The position numbers and the translations under genes were made by a program. Of a stretch of 64,000 nucleotides of DNA, positions 14,734-24,305 are shown in pieces. The stretch lies in NCBI GenBank assembly GCA_900545885.1, contig URAF01000003.1, positions 1-64,000 on the forward strand, read 5' to 3'. The stretch is from an uncultured Eubacteriales bacterium. Its GTDB lineage: Bacteria > Bacillota > Clostridia > Christensenellales > CAG-917. The notes below the pieces were generated by a model that searched no databases, was not told where the DNA came from, and saw nothing but the letters and a program-made list of their open reading frames with translations. Within the stretch, counting starts at the first letter, position 1, and every line of letters begins with the position of its first letter.

Positions 14734-15615
14734 ATGAGCGGATACTTTATTACCACGGACCTGACAGCGGACTTTCCGCAATGCCTTAAAGAGGACGAAT
14801 TTCTCATTATGCCTATGAGCTACGTCATGGACGGCGTGGTTTACGACGGCAAAGAAACGCCCTATCTTTCCTCTCACGATTTCTATACTTTGGTCGAACA
14901 GGGCAAAACGCCCACAACTTCCCGCGTACCCGTCGAAGAAGCGCACGAATTTTTTACGGCGATACTCGCAAAAGGCAAAGACATTCTGCACATATCCTTT
15001 TCTTCCGCGTTGTCGGGAAGTTACGAAGGTTATCTCCAAGCGGCTGAAAAGGCGATGTCGGAATACCCCGACCGCAAAGTTGTCGTCGTCGACAGCAAAT
15101 GCGCAAGCGCGGGTGAAGGACTGCTTTGCTACTACGCATTGAAAAAACGCCGCGAAGGAGCGACGCTCGAAGAAAATGCCGAATACGTCACGGATTTGCG
15201 CGAACATATCGGACACGCGTTCACGGTCAACGACCTTTATCATCTCTACCGTGGCGGCAGACTGAGCAAAGGCGCGGCAATAGTCGGACAGGCAATCAAA
15301 CTGAAACCCGTACTCATGGTCGACGAAAACGGCGCGCTCGTGAACATCTCAAACGTACTCGGCCGCAAAATCGCGGTAAGGTCGCTGGTCGACAAAATGG
15401 AACACGACGGCGCGAACTACAAAAACGACGTAGTCATAATCGCCCACGGCGACTGTCCCGAAGACGCCGCCCTGCTCGAAGAGAAAATCAACGAACGTTT
15501 CGGCAAACAGAACATAGTCACAACGGACATCGGCGCAATAATCGGCAGTCACTGCGGCAAAGGCGTGCTTGCGCTCTTTTACCTTGCCGAAAACAAAACC
15601 GACCGCAGAATTTAA
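14734..15615 (+). CDS. DegV family fatty acid-binding protein
   Basis: A 293-residue DegV protein. The N-terminal domain has TTDLTADFP and the fatty-acid carboxylate site TSRVPVEEA; the middle has LHISFSSALSGSY and VVDSKCASAGEGLL; the C-terminal domain ends with IGSHCGKGVLALFYL. In Bacillota such proteins (FakB) present fatty acids to the FakA kinase for entry into phospholipid synthesis. No fakA lies nearby. There is no Shine-Dalgarno: a -10-like hexamer sits 6 nt before the ATG, which predicts a leaderless mRNA. Confidence 0.9.
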   Translation: MSGYFITTDLTADFPQCLKEDEFLIMPMSYVMDGVVYDGKETPYLSSHDFYTLVEQGKTPTTSRVPVEEAHEFFTAILAKGKDILHISFSSALSGSYEGYLQAAEKAMSEYPDRKVVVVDSKCASAGEGLLCYYALKKRREGATLEENAEYVTDLREHIGHAFTVNDLYHLYRGGRLSKGAAIVGQAIKLKPVLMVDENGALVNISNVLGRKIAVRSLVDKMEHDGANYKNDVVIIAHGDCPEDAALLEEKINERFGKQNIVTTDIGAIIGSHCGKGVLALFYLAENKTDRRI

Positions 15616-15650
15616 CCGCAATCAACACATTCAACTCAACTGACAAACAA

Positions 15651-15676
15651 AAAAACACCGCGTTTGCGGTGTTTTT
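15651..15676. terminator. Bidirectional terminator
   Basis: AAAAACACCGC (15651-15661) pairs with GCGGTGTTTTT (15666-15676) between the convergent degV and phospho-sugar mutase genes. Confidence 0.88.
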
Positions 15677-15705
15677 TGCTTGAAAATTTCTGTTATTCTT
15701 TCGAT

Positions 15706-17448
15706 TTATTCGGTGAGCGATTTCATAAAGGCAAGATACGCTCCCGCTTTGCTTTCGGCTTTTGCCATATCGTCTGCACTCGACGCGGCATAGATTTTGA
15801 GTTTGGGCTCCGTACCCGAAGGACGAACGCAAATCCAGTCCCCGCCCGCCAGATGCAATTTGAGCGCGTTGGTCTTGGGAAGATCTATTGCCTTTTTGCT
15901 GCCGTCCGAAAGCGTCGACACTCCGTCGACAAGGTCGTCTGACGCAACCACCTGCACGCCTTCGATGGAGTCGTACTTGCGGGCGCGCAACGCTTTCATA
16001 ATACCGCGCATTTTGTCCATGCCGTCTATGCCGCCGAAAGTAATCGACGTCGCCGTTTCGCAGAAATAACCGAATTTGCGGAATATGTCCTGCAACACGG
16101 AATATACGGATTTGCCTATGCTGTCGTAGTAGCATATCATCTCGGCAAACAGCATTGCCGCAACGACTGCGTCCTTGTCGCGGGCGTGAGTGCCCGCAAG
16201 CGAACCGTAACTTTCCTCAAAACCGAAAAGATAAACGTATTCGCCCGACTTCTCCCATTCTTTGATTTTTTCGCCTATGAACTTGAAGCCCGTAAGCACG
16301 TCGAAGGTTTTGACGCCGTAGGAGTCGGCGACTTTGCGTGCGAGTTCTGTGGACACGATTGTCTTGACGATTGCGCCGTTTGCGGGCAACGTTCCCGCTT
16401 CTCTTTTCCTGCGCATGATGTAATCCGCAAGCAAAACACCTATGCGGTTGCCGTTCAGCAACACGAATTTGCCTTTGTCGTCGCGGATTGCAACGCCCAT
16501 ACGGTCGGCGTCGGGGTCGGTGCCGATTACGACGTCGCTTCCGATTTTGTCGGCAAGTTCTACTCCCATACGCAAGGTATCGGCTTCTTCGGGGTTGGGG
16601 ACGCGGACGGTGGAAAATTCGCTGTCCGGCTTTGCCTGTTCGGGCACGACGGTCACGTTTATTCCCATTCTTGCAAGCACAGTAGTCACGGGCATATACC
16701 CCGTTCCGTGTACGGGCGTGTAAACGATTTTGACGCGTCCGCCGAACTTGCTCACCGCGTCGGGAGAAAGTCCGAGTTTTTCAATCTGTTCGAAGTAGGC
16801 TTTGTCCACGCTTGCGCCGATAACCTTGACATTGTCGTCGACCATAACGCCGTCAAGTCCTTTCACGCTCTCGGCGTCGAAGCTCGCAGAACACTCTTTT
16901 ATGCCGAAATAAGGGGTTTTTGATATGAATTCGACCACTTTATCCGTCGCTTCGGGCGACATCTGCGCTCCGTCGTCGCCGTAAACCTTGTAGCCGTTGT
17001 ACACTTTGGGGTTGTGGGACGCGGTTATCATTATGCCCGCAATCGCGCCCGTATATCTGATTGCAAACGAACACATCGGCACGGGGCGCACGTCCTCATA
17101 AAGGAAAACTTTGACTCCCGCCGCCGACAGAACTTTTGCCGACAGCACGGCAAAGTCTTTGGAAAATCTCCTCGTGTCGCAGGCAATGACCACGCCGCGG
17201 TTCATTGCTTCCGCGCCGAGCGTTGTTATGTAATCGGCAAGCCCTTTCGTCGCACGGCGAACCGTAAAACGGTTCATTCTGTTGGTGCCCATATCTATAA
17301 TTCCGCGCATTCCCGCAGTGCCGAATTCCAGCGGCTGCCAGAAACTTTCTTTCTTCTCGTCTTCCGTCATTGCGGCAAGTCTTGCTTTTTCGTCGGCGGT
17401 AAGTTCGTCGGACGAATTCCACATTGCGAAACTTTCAGAATATTCCAT
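15706..17448 (-). CDS. pgcA: Phospho-sugar mutase (PgcA-type phosphoglucomutase)
   Basis: A 580-residue alpha-D-phosphohexomutase, the length of Bacillus PgcA. All four signatures are seen: the phosphoserine loop TASHNPKVYNGYK, the metal loop GTDPDADRMGV, the sugar-binding loop GFEESYG and the phosphate-binding site RPSGTEPK near the end. It interconverts glucose 1-phosphate and glucose 6-phosphate (or a related pair), feeding UDP-glucose and glycogen or cell-wall synthesis. ATG 17448 follows GGAGAG; an in-frame ATG 39 bp earlier lacks one. A perfect consensus promoter drives it, divergent from vanW. Confidence 0.92.
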   Translation of the reverse strand: MEYSESFAMWNSSDELTADEKARLAAMTEDEKKESFWQPLEFGTAGMRGIIDMGTNRMNRFTVRRATKGLADYITTLGAEAMNRGVVIACDTRRFSKDFAVLSAKVLSAAGVKVFLYEDVRPVPMCSFAIRYTGAIAGIMITASHNPKVYNGYKVYGDDGAQMSPEATDKVVEFISKTPYFGIKECSASFDAESVKGLDGVMVDDNVKVIGASVDKAYFEQIEKLGLSPDAVSKFGGRVKIVYTPVHGTGYMPVTTVLARMGINVTVVPEQAKPDSEFSTVRVPNPEEADTLRMGVELADKIGSDVVIGTDPDADRMGVAIRDDKGKFVLLNGNRIGVLLADYIMRRKREAGTLPANGAIVKTIVSTELARKVADSYGVKTFDVLTGFKFIGEKIKEWEKSGEYVYLFGFEESYGSLAGTHARDKDAVVAAMLFAEMICYYDSIGKSVYSVLQDIFRKFGYFCETATSITFGGIDGMDKMRGIMKALRARKYDSIEGVQVVASDDLVDGVSTLSDGSKKAIDLPKTNALKLHLAGGDWICVRPSGTEPKLKIYAASSADDMAKAESKAGAYLAFMKSLTE

Positions 17449-17504
17449 ACTCTCTCCGTTTTTGTGTTTGGTCGTATTTGCATACAAATTTTTATACGCT
17501 ATTA

Positions 17505-17533
17505 ATTATATTATAAGGCTTATTCCGTGTCAA
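17505..17533 (-). promoter_or_regulatory. Consensus promoter of the phospho-sugar mutase gene
   Basis: On the minus strand TTGACA (17533-17528), 17 bp, TATAAT (17510-17505): an exact sigma-A consensus. Confidence 0.88.
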
Positions 17534-17536
17534 TGA

Positions 17537-17566
17537 TTGGATAATGCGCGAAAGCGCGCACATACT
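17537..17566 (+). promoter_or_regulatory. Promoter of vanW, very short leader
   Basis: TTGGAT (17537-17542), 18 bp, CATACT (17561-17566), 8 nt before the ATG. The spacer contains the palindrome GCGCGAAAGCGC. It is back to back with the mutase promoter. Confidence 0.55.
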
Positions 17567-17574
17567 ATCCGCGT

Positions 17575-18444
17575 ATGAAAAAACATCCCTGCGAGAAATC
17601 TGTTATCAAATCATGCGTTATGGCGACCGCGGTGTGCACTCTGTGCGCTTTTTTCATACTATGCATTATGACAACACGGTTTTCAACTCAATCGGCAACC
17701 GCATGCGCGGAAGTGCCCGAAGTCACCATGATAGCCAAGTTTTCGACCTACTACGGCGACAGCCCCGACAACCGCAAACACAACATTGCGCTTGCCGCGA
17801 AATTCATCGACGGAACGGTTATACTCCCCGAAGACGAATTTTCCTTCAACCAGACAGTCGGCGCGCGTACCAAAGAACGTGGGTTCAAATCGGCGTACAT
17901 CATAAGCGACGGAACGTTTGTCGAAGGAACGGGCGGCGGAGTGTGTCAGGTGTCGAGTACACTCTACAACTGCGCCCTTCTTGCCGATATGACGATAACA
18001 TGCGTGCGTCCGCACTCTCTCCCCGTATCGTACGTCGCGCCATCGTTTGACGCCATGGTGTCGTCCGCAAGCGACCTGCGCTTTGCAAACACGCTTTCCG
18101 CTCCCGTCACTGTCAGAATGACGGCGGACGGCAAATATCTGCGCGCGGAAATATACGGGGTGTCGAGCGGAGTCAACATTCGCCGCCGTTCCGAAACTGT
18201 CGGAACAATCCCGCAGAAAACAGAGTACGTGGACGACGCCACCCTTGCACCGGGCGAAGAAAAAATCGACACTTACGGCAGGGACGGGCTGAAATCGGAA
18301 GGCTACCTCGAATATTTCTCAAACGGAACGCTTCTCAAATCAATCCGCATAAGAAAGGACACGTATCTTCCGCAAACGCGCATAATCCTGCGCGGTGTAG
18401 CCACCGAAACTCCCCCACCCGACGAAAACGCCCCGCAATTATAA
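17575..18444 (+). CDS. VanW family protein
   Basis: A 289-residue VanW protein. One hydrophobic segment (about 12-35) acts as signal anchor. The VanW domain follows with NIALAAKFIDGTVILPEDEFSFN, GFKSAYIISDGTFVEGTGGGVCQVSSTLYN split over two strands, and ANTLSAPVTV. VanW proteins occur near vancomycin-resistance and peptidoglycan genes and are surface-exposed; their activity is unknown. No resistance genes are nearby, so this is a chromosomal housekeeping copy. No Shine-Dalgarno is seen and the -10 is 8 nt upstream. Confidence 0.88.
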   Translation: MKKHPCEKSVIKSCVMATAVCTLCAFFILCIMTTRFSTQSATACAEVPEVTMIAKFSTYYGDSPDNRKHNIALAAKFIDGTVILPEDEFSFNQTVGARTKERGFKSAYIISDGTFVEGTGGGVCQVSSTLYNCALLADMTITCVRPHSLPVSYVAPSFDAMVSSASDLRFANTLSAPVTVRMTADGKYLRAEIYGVSSGVNIRRRSETVGTIPQKTEYVDDATLAPGEEKIDTYGRDGLKSEGYLEYFSNGTLLKSIRIRKDTYLPQTRIILRGVATETPPPDENAPQL

Positions 18445-18524
18445 CAACATAAATAAAAAGTAGATAAGAAACAATAGCGAACCCCTCAATTAGTCAAAAA
18501 GAAAAACAAAATTTCATAAAAAAT

Positions 18525-18544
18525 AAAGCGGCTAGTGCCGCTTT
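18525..18544 (+). terminator. Terminator after vanW
   Basis: AAAGCGGC (18525-18532) pairs with GCCGCTTT (18537-18544), continuing into a run of eight T. The stretch 18545-18675 shows nothing else. Confidence 0.85.
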
Positions 18545-18675
18545 TTTTTGCTTGATTGTGTTATTAATTGAGTGTGTTGTTGGATTGATTGAGCGCTATT
18601 TGCAATGATTGCTTTATTAAGTTCGTTGTATTCTTGCAATTTTTGCCTGTTGTTGCATTTCGGTTTGAACGGTTG

Positions 18676-19533
18676 CTATTTTTGAGGCGGTCTGCGGCCG
18701 CTGCGGTTGCCGTTCGGTTTATGCGGTCTGCCGGCAATCTTCGGGAGCACTCCGAGCGCGCGCAAGGTGCTGTCGGGAAGTTCGCAGACAAAACGTTTGT
18801 CTTCCTCGCCGTGATAGTCGCTTCCGCCCGTCACCGTCAATTTGTATTTCTCCGCCGTTTTCGTGAGTGCGGCAACGTCTTCCGCCGTGTGCTTCGGATA
18901 AAACGTTTCAATGCCTTTGAGTCCGAACGGTTTGAGCCCCGTTATCAGCATATCGAGCGTTCTGTCCTGCAAATATTTTTTGGGGTGCGCAAGCACGGCA
19001 ATTCCGCCGAACGAACTTATCAGTTTTACGGCTTCGAGGGGTGACGTTCTTCTCGTCGACGCGTACGCTCTGCCCTTGGGTCCGAGATAGCGGTCAAAGG
19101 CTTCCTGAATGTCGCCGACATACCCTTCTTTCAGCAGTTGTCGCGCGATGTTCATTCTGCCTACACCGTCCGCACCGAAGTCGATGTCGGGGGTTATGCC
19201 GAGTGCCGCAAGTTTTTCGCCGATAAGCAAATTGCGCGCGCGGCGCATATCCTTTATGCCTTCCACCTGTTTCAGAAAATCTTTGTTGCGGTAATCGACG
19301 TTGTAGCCGAGAATGTGAATTTCGCTGTTGGAGTATGCGGAAATTTCAATGCCTGCAACAAAACGGACTCCCAAAGCGTCGGCTTTTTCGCGCGCTTCTT
19401 CGACTCCGCTTACGGTATCGTGGTCGGTGACGGCAATGAGTTCAAGTCCTCTTTCCGCCGCCCATTCGACTATCGCGGACGGAGATTTTGTTCCGTCCGA
19501 CGCCGTTGTGTGCAGGTGCAAATCCGATTTCAT
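18676..19533 (-). CDS. PHP domain metal-dependent phosphoesterase
   Basis: A 285-residue PHP-domain protein. The metal ligands are in order: DLHLHTTASDGT (4-15), AVTDHDTVSG, GIEISAY, ... VLAHPKKY and the terminal GGSDYHGEE. This is the TrpH/YciV type, which hydrolyses 3',5'-nucleoside bisphosphates and short RNA ends in Enterobacteria. The last 15 residues are basic and Pro-rich. ATG 19533 overlaps the rmuC stop (ATGA) and GGGAGA precedes it, so it is translated as the last gene of the tilS-hpt-cca-rmuC operon. Confidence 0.88.
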   Translation of the reverse strand: MKSDLHLHTTASDGTKSPSAIVEWAAERGLELIAVTDHDTVSGVEEAREKADALGVRFVAGIEISAYSNSEIHILGYNVDYRNKDFLKQVEGIKDMRRARNLLIGEKLAALGITPDIDFGADGVGRMNIARQLLKEGYVGDIQEAFDRYLGPKGRAYASTRRTSPLEAVKLISSFGGIAVLAHPKKYLQDRTLDMLITGLKPFGLKGIETFYPKHTAEDVAALTKTAEKYKLTVTGGSDYHGEEDKRFVCELPDSTLRALGVLPKIAGRPHKPNGNRSGRRPPQK

Positions 19534-20993
19534 AGGTAATCTCCCGTTTCCTCGACCGTACTTGCCGCGGCAATCATATCGGGTTCTTCTCTTTCGGCGG
19601 GCGGCAAATCTTCGCCCAGTTTGTCGAGTTTCTTGTTGAGCATCTGGTTGCGCTTGTCGATGTCGTCGACTACGCGCACGACGCTCTGCGCTCTGTCTTT
19701 GACTTTGACGATAAGGTCGGTGAACTTCTCGAAATCCTTTCGTACGTCGCGCATAAGTTTGATGATTTCGCCGCTCTTTTTCTGGATTTTTAGCGTGGTG
19801 AACCCGACCTGCAAACTGTTGAGCAGCGCGGAAACCGTGGTCGGTCCGCATACCGTAACGCGGAAGTTGGTCTGCAAATCGCCGATGAACATTCCGTCGC
19901 GCAGCAGTTCTGCATACAGCCCTTCGTTTGGCACGTACATAACGGCAAAGTTCGTGGTGTACGGCACTTTGATGTATTTGTCCGCAATGCTCCGCGCCTC
20001 GGATTTCACGCGGTCGAACAACGCTTTGCGCGCAAAATCAACCGCCGCCTTGTCGCCGTCTTCGCCCGCTTCGAGCAGTCTGTTGTAGTCTTCGAGCGGA
20101 AACTTCGCGTCAATCGGCAACAAAACTTCTTCGCCTGCCTGTCCCGGCATTATTACGGCAAAGTCCACCTTTTCGCGCGAACGCGGCGAAACGCTGCACT
20201 GCGTTCTGTACTGTTCGGGAGCAAGTATCTGTTCGAGCAGACTTTGCAAGGAAACCTCACCCCACGTACCACGGGTTTTGACGTTTGCGAATATCTTGTT
20301 GAGATTGCCGACTCTCGTGGTCAGTTCCTTCATTTCGCCGAACCCTTTCTGTACGTTGTCCAGTCTGTCGCTGACTTGCTTGAATGCGTCCTGAACCCTC
20401 TTTTCCAAGGTTTCGGAAAGTTTTTCCTCAACCGTCGCGCGCATCTGCCCGAGTTGCTTTTCGTTGTCGTCGCGCACTTCTTTGAGCCGCGCCTGCATTT
20501 CTGCGCGCATTTTGTCCGTGCTTCCCGCAAGTTCGTCGCGGATTCCCTTGACCTGCATCTGCATATCGGCGCGCATATCCACAACGCCCGCTTTGAACTC
20601 AGCTTTCATTTCCGCAAGCTGTTTCTGAAGTTCGCCGTTTATCTTGGTTGCGTTTTCGTTCTGCACCGTCTGTATGTACTGCATGGACTTTTCCATATAC
20701 GCAACCAACGCGTCCGTCTTTTGGCTTACGTTGGACAAATAGTTGTTGAAAATACCCGCCACGCTCTGATTGCTCTGCGTGTTGGCGTCAAGCACCGCTC
20801 TTTTTGCGTAATCTATCTCACGGGTGATTTCTTTGACCGTATTCATCGAAGCGGCATACAACGCTTCGGCGTCCGAACCTCCGCCCGCTATTTTGCTTTT
20901 TTTGTTTCTTATGAGCGCAATGACAAGCGCCGCCACGGACGCCGCCGCGGCTATAAGCGCAAGTGCAAGTATCGCAATTTCGAATGCGGTCAT
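19530..20993 (-). CDS. rmuC: DNA recombination protein RmuC
   Basis: A 487-residue RmuC protein. It has one N-terminal transmembrane segment (about 3-25), a long coiled coil (about 35-200) and the nuclease-like RmuC domain with TRGTWGEVSLQSLLEQIL, LLPIDAKFPLEDYNRL and the final helix bundle. RmuC is linked to limiting recombination at inverted repeats. The ATG at 20993 follows GGAGGAGGT; a start 18 bp upstream has no such site. It overlaps the downstream PHP gene by 4 bp. Confidence 0.92.
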   Translation of the reverse strand: MTAFEIAILALALIAAAASVAALVIALIRNKKSKIAGGGSDAEALYAASMNTVKEITREIDYAKRAVLDANTQSNQSVAGIFNNYLSNVSQKTDALVAYMEKSMQYIQTVQNENATKINGELQKQLAEMKAEFKAGVVDMRADMQMQVKGIRDELAGSTDKMRAEMQARLKEVRDDNEKQLGQMRATVEEKLSETLEKRVQDAFKQVSDRLDNVQKGFGEMKELTTRVGNLNKIFANVKTRGTWGEVSLQSLLEQILAPEQYRTQCSVSPRSREKVDFAVIMPGQAGEEVLLPIDAKFPLEDYNRLLEAGEDGDKAAVDFARKALFDRVKSEARSIADKYIKVPYTTNFAVMYVPNEGLYAELLRDGMFIGDLQTNFRVTVCGPTTVSALLNSLQVGFTTLKIQKKSGEIIKLMRDVRKDFEKFTDLIVKVKDRAQSVVRVVDDIDKRNQMLNKKLDKLGEDLPPAEREEPDMIAAASTVEETGDYL

Positions 20994-21028
20994 TTGTACC
21001 TCCTCCGACAAGCTCCGTAATCCACCGA

Positions 21029-22384
21029 TTACCGAAGATGTTTTTCCGCCTGCCTTTCTAAAAACGCAAGCGCGTTTGCTCTGTCACGCAAACACGGATT
21101 GACGACGGCTTCGTCCCAGAGCAACCCGAGAGCCTCGCCGATTTGTTTTCCTTTCAGACCTGCCGCCGCCGCGTCCGCGCCGCCTACGGGCAAATCCGAC
21201 AGTTTCATGGGCGTACCGTCCGCAAGCATTTCGCGGTAAAGCACATCCGTTCTGATGTCGCCAACGGGTTGTCCTTTTGTTGCATAACCGTCGGCGTATT
21301 TGAGTTTTATGAGTTTTTCCACCGTTCCCGCATGCTTTACGATAAACCTGCGCAGTTTGTTTTCCGACATATCGCCTTTCAGGTCAACCATATGACAGGC
21401 AACGAGTTCGGTTGTTTCCTTTATTCTTGCGGGCGGCATTCTGAGCGCGCGCAGTCTGTTTTCCGCCGCATTTGCGCCCAATACGTCGTGCCCGTGCATA
21501 TTTCCTTGCGCATCAACGGCGATTTTCTTCCCTATGTCGTGAAGCAAAGCCGCCCACCTTATATCTGGCGAAGACACGGCGTAAGCCTCAACGGAATGTC
21601 TGTACGCGTCGTAAATATGATGTTTTGCGGGCTGTTCAAGCCCTTTGAGCGCGGCAAGTTCGGGAAGCAACGTTTCGACGAGTCCGAGCCTGTCAAGCAG
21701 ATTGAACCCGCGCACGTGCCCGTCTTTTATTCCGAGTTCGGGATAAGCCGTATCCGCAACAAAAATCTTGTCGAGTTCGGCAAACACCCTTTCGGGCACG
21801 ATGTCTTTCACGCGCCACGCGTTTTTCTTTGCGGCGGCAAACGTGCTTTCTTCGATTTCGAAACCGAGCTCGGCGGCAAACCTCACCAACCGCAAAACCC
21901 GAAGTCCGTCTTCTCCGAAAACTTTTTCGGGGTCGGTAACCGCGCGCAAGACCTTGTTTTTTATGTCTTGTATTCCGCCCGCAAAATCGAGATACTCCGC
22001 TTTCACCACGTCGTAGTAAACGGCATTGCAGGCAAAATCGCGCCTTACCGCGTCCAGCCTTATATCCTCTGTAAACTTTACGCCCACGGGACGGTGGTCG
22101 CCTTTGCCTTCGGCATAACTGTCCGTGCGGAACGTCGTGTACTCCGCGCTGAACCCGTCTTTACTTATAACGACTGTTCCCAGCCGCAAACATTTGTCCG
22201 AAACCGCAAAACCGCTGTTTTTCAGTATCGTTTTGACGCTTTCAACGTCTAATTTTGAGCAAATGTCCAAATCTCTCGGAACCACTCCGAGCAGTTTGTC
22301 GCGGCAGAAACCGCCCACCGCGTACAGCGGTGCGCTTGCCGCAAACACTTCGGCAAGTTCATGAAGAACCCGCTCATTTACCAC
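21029..22384 (-). CDS. cca: tRNA nucleotidyltransferase (CCA-adding type) with HD domain
   Basis: A 451-residue class II nucleotidyltransferase. The catalytic head has YAVGGFCRDKLLGVVPRDLDIC, with the Gly-Gly motif and the Asp-x-Asp pair, then the RRDFACNAVYYD segment that reads ATP/CTP. The C-terminal part carries an HD domain (RWAALLHDIGKK). It repairs or completes tRNA 3' ends; tRNAs in this window already encode CCA. The GTG at 22384 is chosen because GAGG lies 6 nt upstream; it overlaps the end of hpt by 11 bp. Confidence 0.88.
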   Translation of the reverse strand: MVNERVLHELAEVFAASAPLYAVGGFCRDKLLGVVPRDLDICSKLDVESVKTILKNSGFAVSDKCLRLGTVVISKDGFSAEYTTFRTDSYAEGKGDHRPVGVKFTEDIRLDAVRRDFACNAVYYDVVKAEYLDFAGGIQDIKNKVLRAVTDPEKVFGEDGLRVLRLVRFAAELGFEIEESTFAAAKKNAWRVKDIVPERVFAELDKIFVADTAYPELGIKDGHVRGFNLLDRLGLVETLLPELAALKGLEQPAKHHIYDAYRHSVEAYAVSSPDIRWAALLHDIGKKIAVDAQGNMHGHDVLGANAAENRLRALRMPPARIKETTELVACHMVDLKGDMSENKLRRFIVKHAGTVEKLIKLKYADGYATKGQPVGDIRTDVLYREMLADGTPMKLSDLPVGGADAAAAGLKGKQIGEALGLLWDEAVVNPCLRDRANALAFLERQAEKHLR

Positions 22385-22919
22385 CGTAAACCTCGGGCGC
22401 GAGAACGCACACGTCGGGCAGGTTGCGGAACTTCTCCGCATAATCCAGCCCGTATCCCACGACGTATTCGTTGGGGATTTCGAAACCTACGTAATCGCCT
22501 TTGAGTTCGACTTTGCGGCGGGAAGGTTTGTCGAGAAGAGAACAGAGTTTGATTGACGCGGGGGAACGCGCTTCGAGAAGTTTTTTGAGGTAAACAAGCG
22601 TTATTCCCGTGTCGATTATGTCTTCGACAATCAGCAGGTGCTTGCCGACGACGGGGGAAGAAAAGTCTTTCAGCATTTTGACTTCGCCCGAACTCGACGC
22701 TCCCGAGCCGTAACTCGACACCGCGATGAAGTCGACTTCGACGTCGCCCGTCAGTTCACGGAACAGGTCGGCGAAAAATATCGTTGCCCCGCGCAGAATA
22801 CAAACGACAAGCAACGGCTTGCCCGCATAATCGCGGTTGATTTCCGCCGCAAGTTCTTTCACGCGTACTGCGATGTCTTCTTTGGATACGAGAATTTTTG
22901 CAATTTCTTTACCGTACAT
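22374..22919 (-). CDS. hpt: Hypoxanthine phosphoribosyltransferase
   Basis: A 181-residue type I phosphoribosyltransferase. The PRPP loop is LLIVEDIIDTGITL (about 95-108) and the substrate-closing loop contains SSYGSGASSSG. It converts hypoxanthine or guanine plus PRPP to IMP or GMP. GAGG precedes the ATG, which lies inside the 3' end of tilS. The tilS-hpt pair after spoIIE is the order seen in Bacillus and many Clostridia, where ftsH usually follows; here cca follows. Confidence 0.95.
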   Translation of the reverse strand: MYGKEIAKILVSKEDIAVRVKELAAEINRDYAGKPLLVVCILRGATIFFADLFRELTGDVEVDFIAVSSYGSGASSSGEVKMLKDFSSPVVGKHLLIVEDIIDTGITLVYLKKLLEARSPASIKLCSLLDKPSRRKVELKGDYVGFEIPNEYVVGYGLDYAEKFRNLPDVCVLAPEVYGGK

Positions 22920-24270
22920 TTTCGTCCTCTGTGATTTTGATTATATTTTTTGTTTTGTTGTCGATTTTAACCTTGTCGGAAACTTCCACGCCGACAGCGA
23001 AAAGAATATCGTTGCCCGACGCGCACACCACTATGCCGTCTCTTTTTCTCAGCGGAACTTTTCTGTCTGTTAAAAAGTCGCCGAAACTCTTGGTTCCGCC
23101 GCCAAACTTGGTGAAAACATCGCCTTCCCTTCTCGTGCGCAACACCGCGTCTTCGGGGATTTTGTCCGCGTCCGCATACAACGCTCCGCCGCCGAATTCG
23201 GCTTTCGAAAGGTCGACTTTACTGATAACGACTCCACACACTTCGGCATACTCCGAGCGCGGAAAGGCTATGCCCTCCGCAATATTTTCCGAACCGCCAA
23301 CGCCACCGTTGCCGTCATAGGCTCTGTCCTTCGACGCAAGTCCCGCAACGGGTGACGGCGCGAAGACGAGAAATTCTCCGTCCTTGTGAACGGTAATTCC
23401 GTGCGGCAGTTCTATGCGCTTTCCGTTTTCGCATTCGGCAAGACGGAAAACGAGTTCGAAGTGCCTTTCTTCGATGTCCTGATACACCCCGAGCTTGCGA
23501 CACGCGTCGGTCACGGCGTATTTTGCGGGCAATCCGAGTTTCAGGTCGGATATTGCAATGCGCACTTCGCCGTCTTTTTCTTCGACTGCGGGAACGTACG
23601 AGCGAATGAAATCGTCGGCTTCGCATGCGTGACGGACAAGTCGCGCAACCGCATCGTTCAGCGCCGGATATCTTTGCTTTATTCTTGCAACTTCCTGCCT
23701 CAGAAAGTTGCGTGTGTACGCCGTATCGGAGTTGGTTTCGTCCTCGACGTAAGGCAAGTTGTTTTCTTTGACGTATTCGTCAATCTGCGCGCGCGACACC
23801 GAAAGAAACGGTCTGATATATCCGCCCGAAACCGCCGCCATTCCGCGCAATCCCGAAATCCCCGTACCTCTGAAAATTCTCATTAGCACGGTTTCCGTCT
23901 GGTCGTCGGCGTGGTGAGCAAGCGCAACGTAGTCGCACTCCCCTTTTTCGAGAAGTTCGCCAAATATCCGGTAGCGCAGTTCGCGCGCCGCCTGTTCAAT
24001 CGTCAATCCTTCCGACTCGGCAAACGCAGGAGCGTCAACGGAAAAGGTTTTGAGTTCTATTCCGCGCTCTTTGCAAAAACGCGACACGAATTCCGCGTCG
24101 TTCAGCGAGTTCTGCCCTCTTATTCCGTGTTCGACGTGTACGGCAAAAAAATCCGCGCCACTCGACAGCAACACGTGTGCCAGAGCGACCGAATCCCTAC
24201 CGCCCGAAAGTGCAAGCGCTATCCTGCCTTTGTCGGGCAAATCCGCAACAGAAGAATAAAACGTGTTCAC
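22909..24270 (-). CDS. tilS: tRNA(Ile)-lysidine synthase
   Basis: A 453-residue TilS. The PP-loop is LALSGGRDSVALAH near the N-terminus, followed by VEHGIRG and the HHADDQTETVLMR motif, with the substrate-binding and C-terminal TilS domains behind. It makes lysidine at C34 of tRNA-Ile2 so that AUA is read. The GTG at 24270 is preferred over an upstream ATG at 24318: a promoter (TGGACA-17-TATACT) ends 6 nt before the GTG and no ribosome site exists, so the mRNA appears leaderless. First gene of a five-gene overlapping operon. Confidence 0.92.
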   Translation of the reverse strand: MNTFYSSVADLPDKGRIALALSGGRDSVALAHVLLSSGADFFAVHVEHGIRGQNSLNDAEFVSRFCKERGIELKTFSVDAPAFAESEGLTIEQAARELRYRIFGELLEKGECDYVALAHHADDQTETVLMRIFRGTGISGLRGMAAVSGGYIRPFLSVSRAQIDEYVKENNLPYVEDETNSDTAYTRNFLRQEVARIKQRYPALNDAVARLVRHACEADDFIRSYVPAVEEKDGEVRIAISDLKLGLPAKYAVTDACRKLGVYQDIEERHFELVFRLAECENGKRIELPHGITVHKDGEFLVFAPSPVAGLASKDRAYDGNGGVGGSENIAEGIAFPRSEYAEVCGVVISKVDLSKAEFGGGALYADADKIPEDAVLRTRREGDVFTKFGGGTKSFGDFLTDRKVPLRKRDGIVVCASGNDILFAVGVEVSDKVKIDNKTKNIIKITEDENVR

Positions 24271-24276
24271 AAATAA

Positions 24277-24305
24277 AGTATAAAACAAATCGACGGTTTT
24301 GTCCA
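24277..24305 (-). promoter_or_regulatory. Promoter of tilS operon, leaderless
   Basis: On the minus strand TGGACA (24305-24300), 17 bp, TATACT (24282-24277), then 6 nt to GTG. This promoter lies inside the longer alternative reading frame, which argues for the GTG start. Confidence 0.65.
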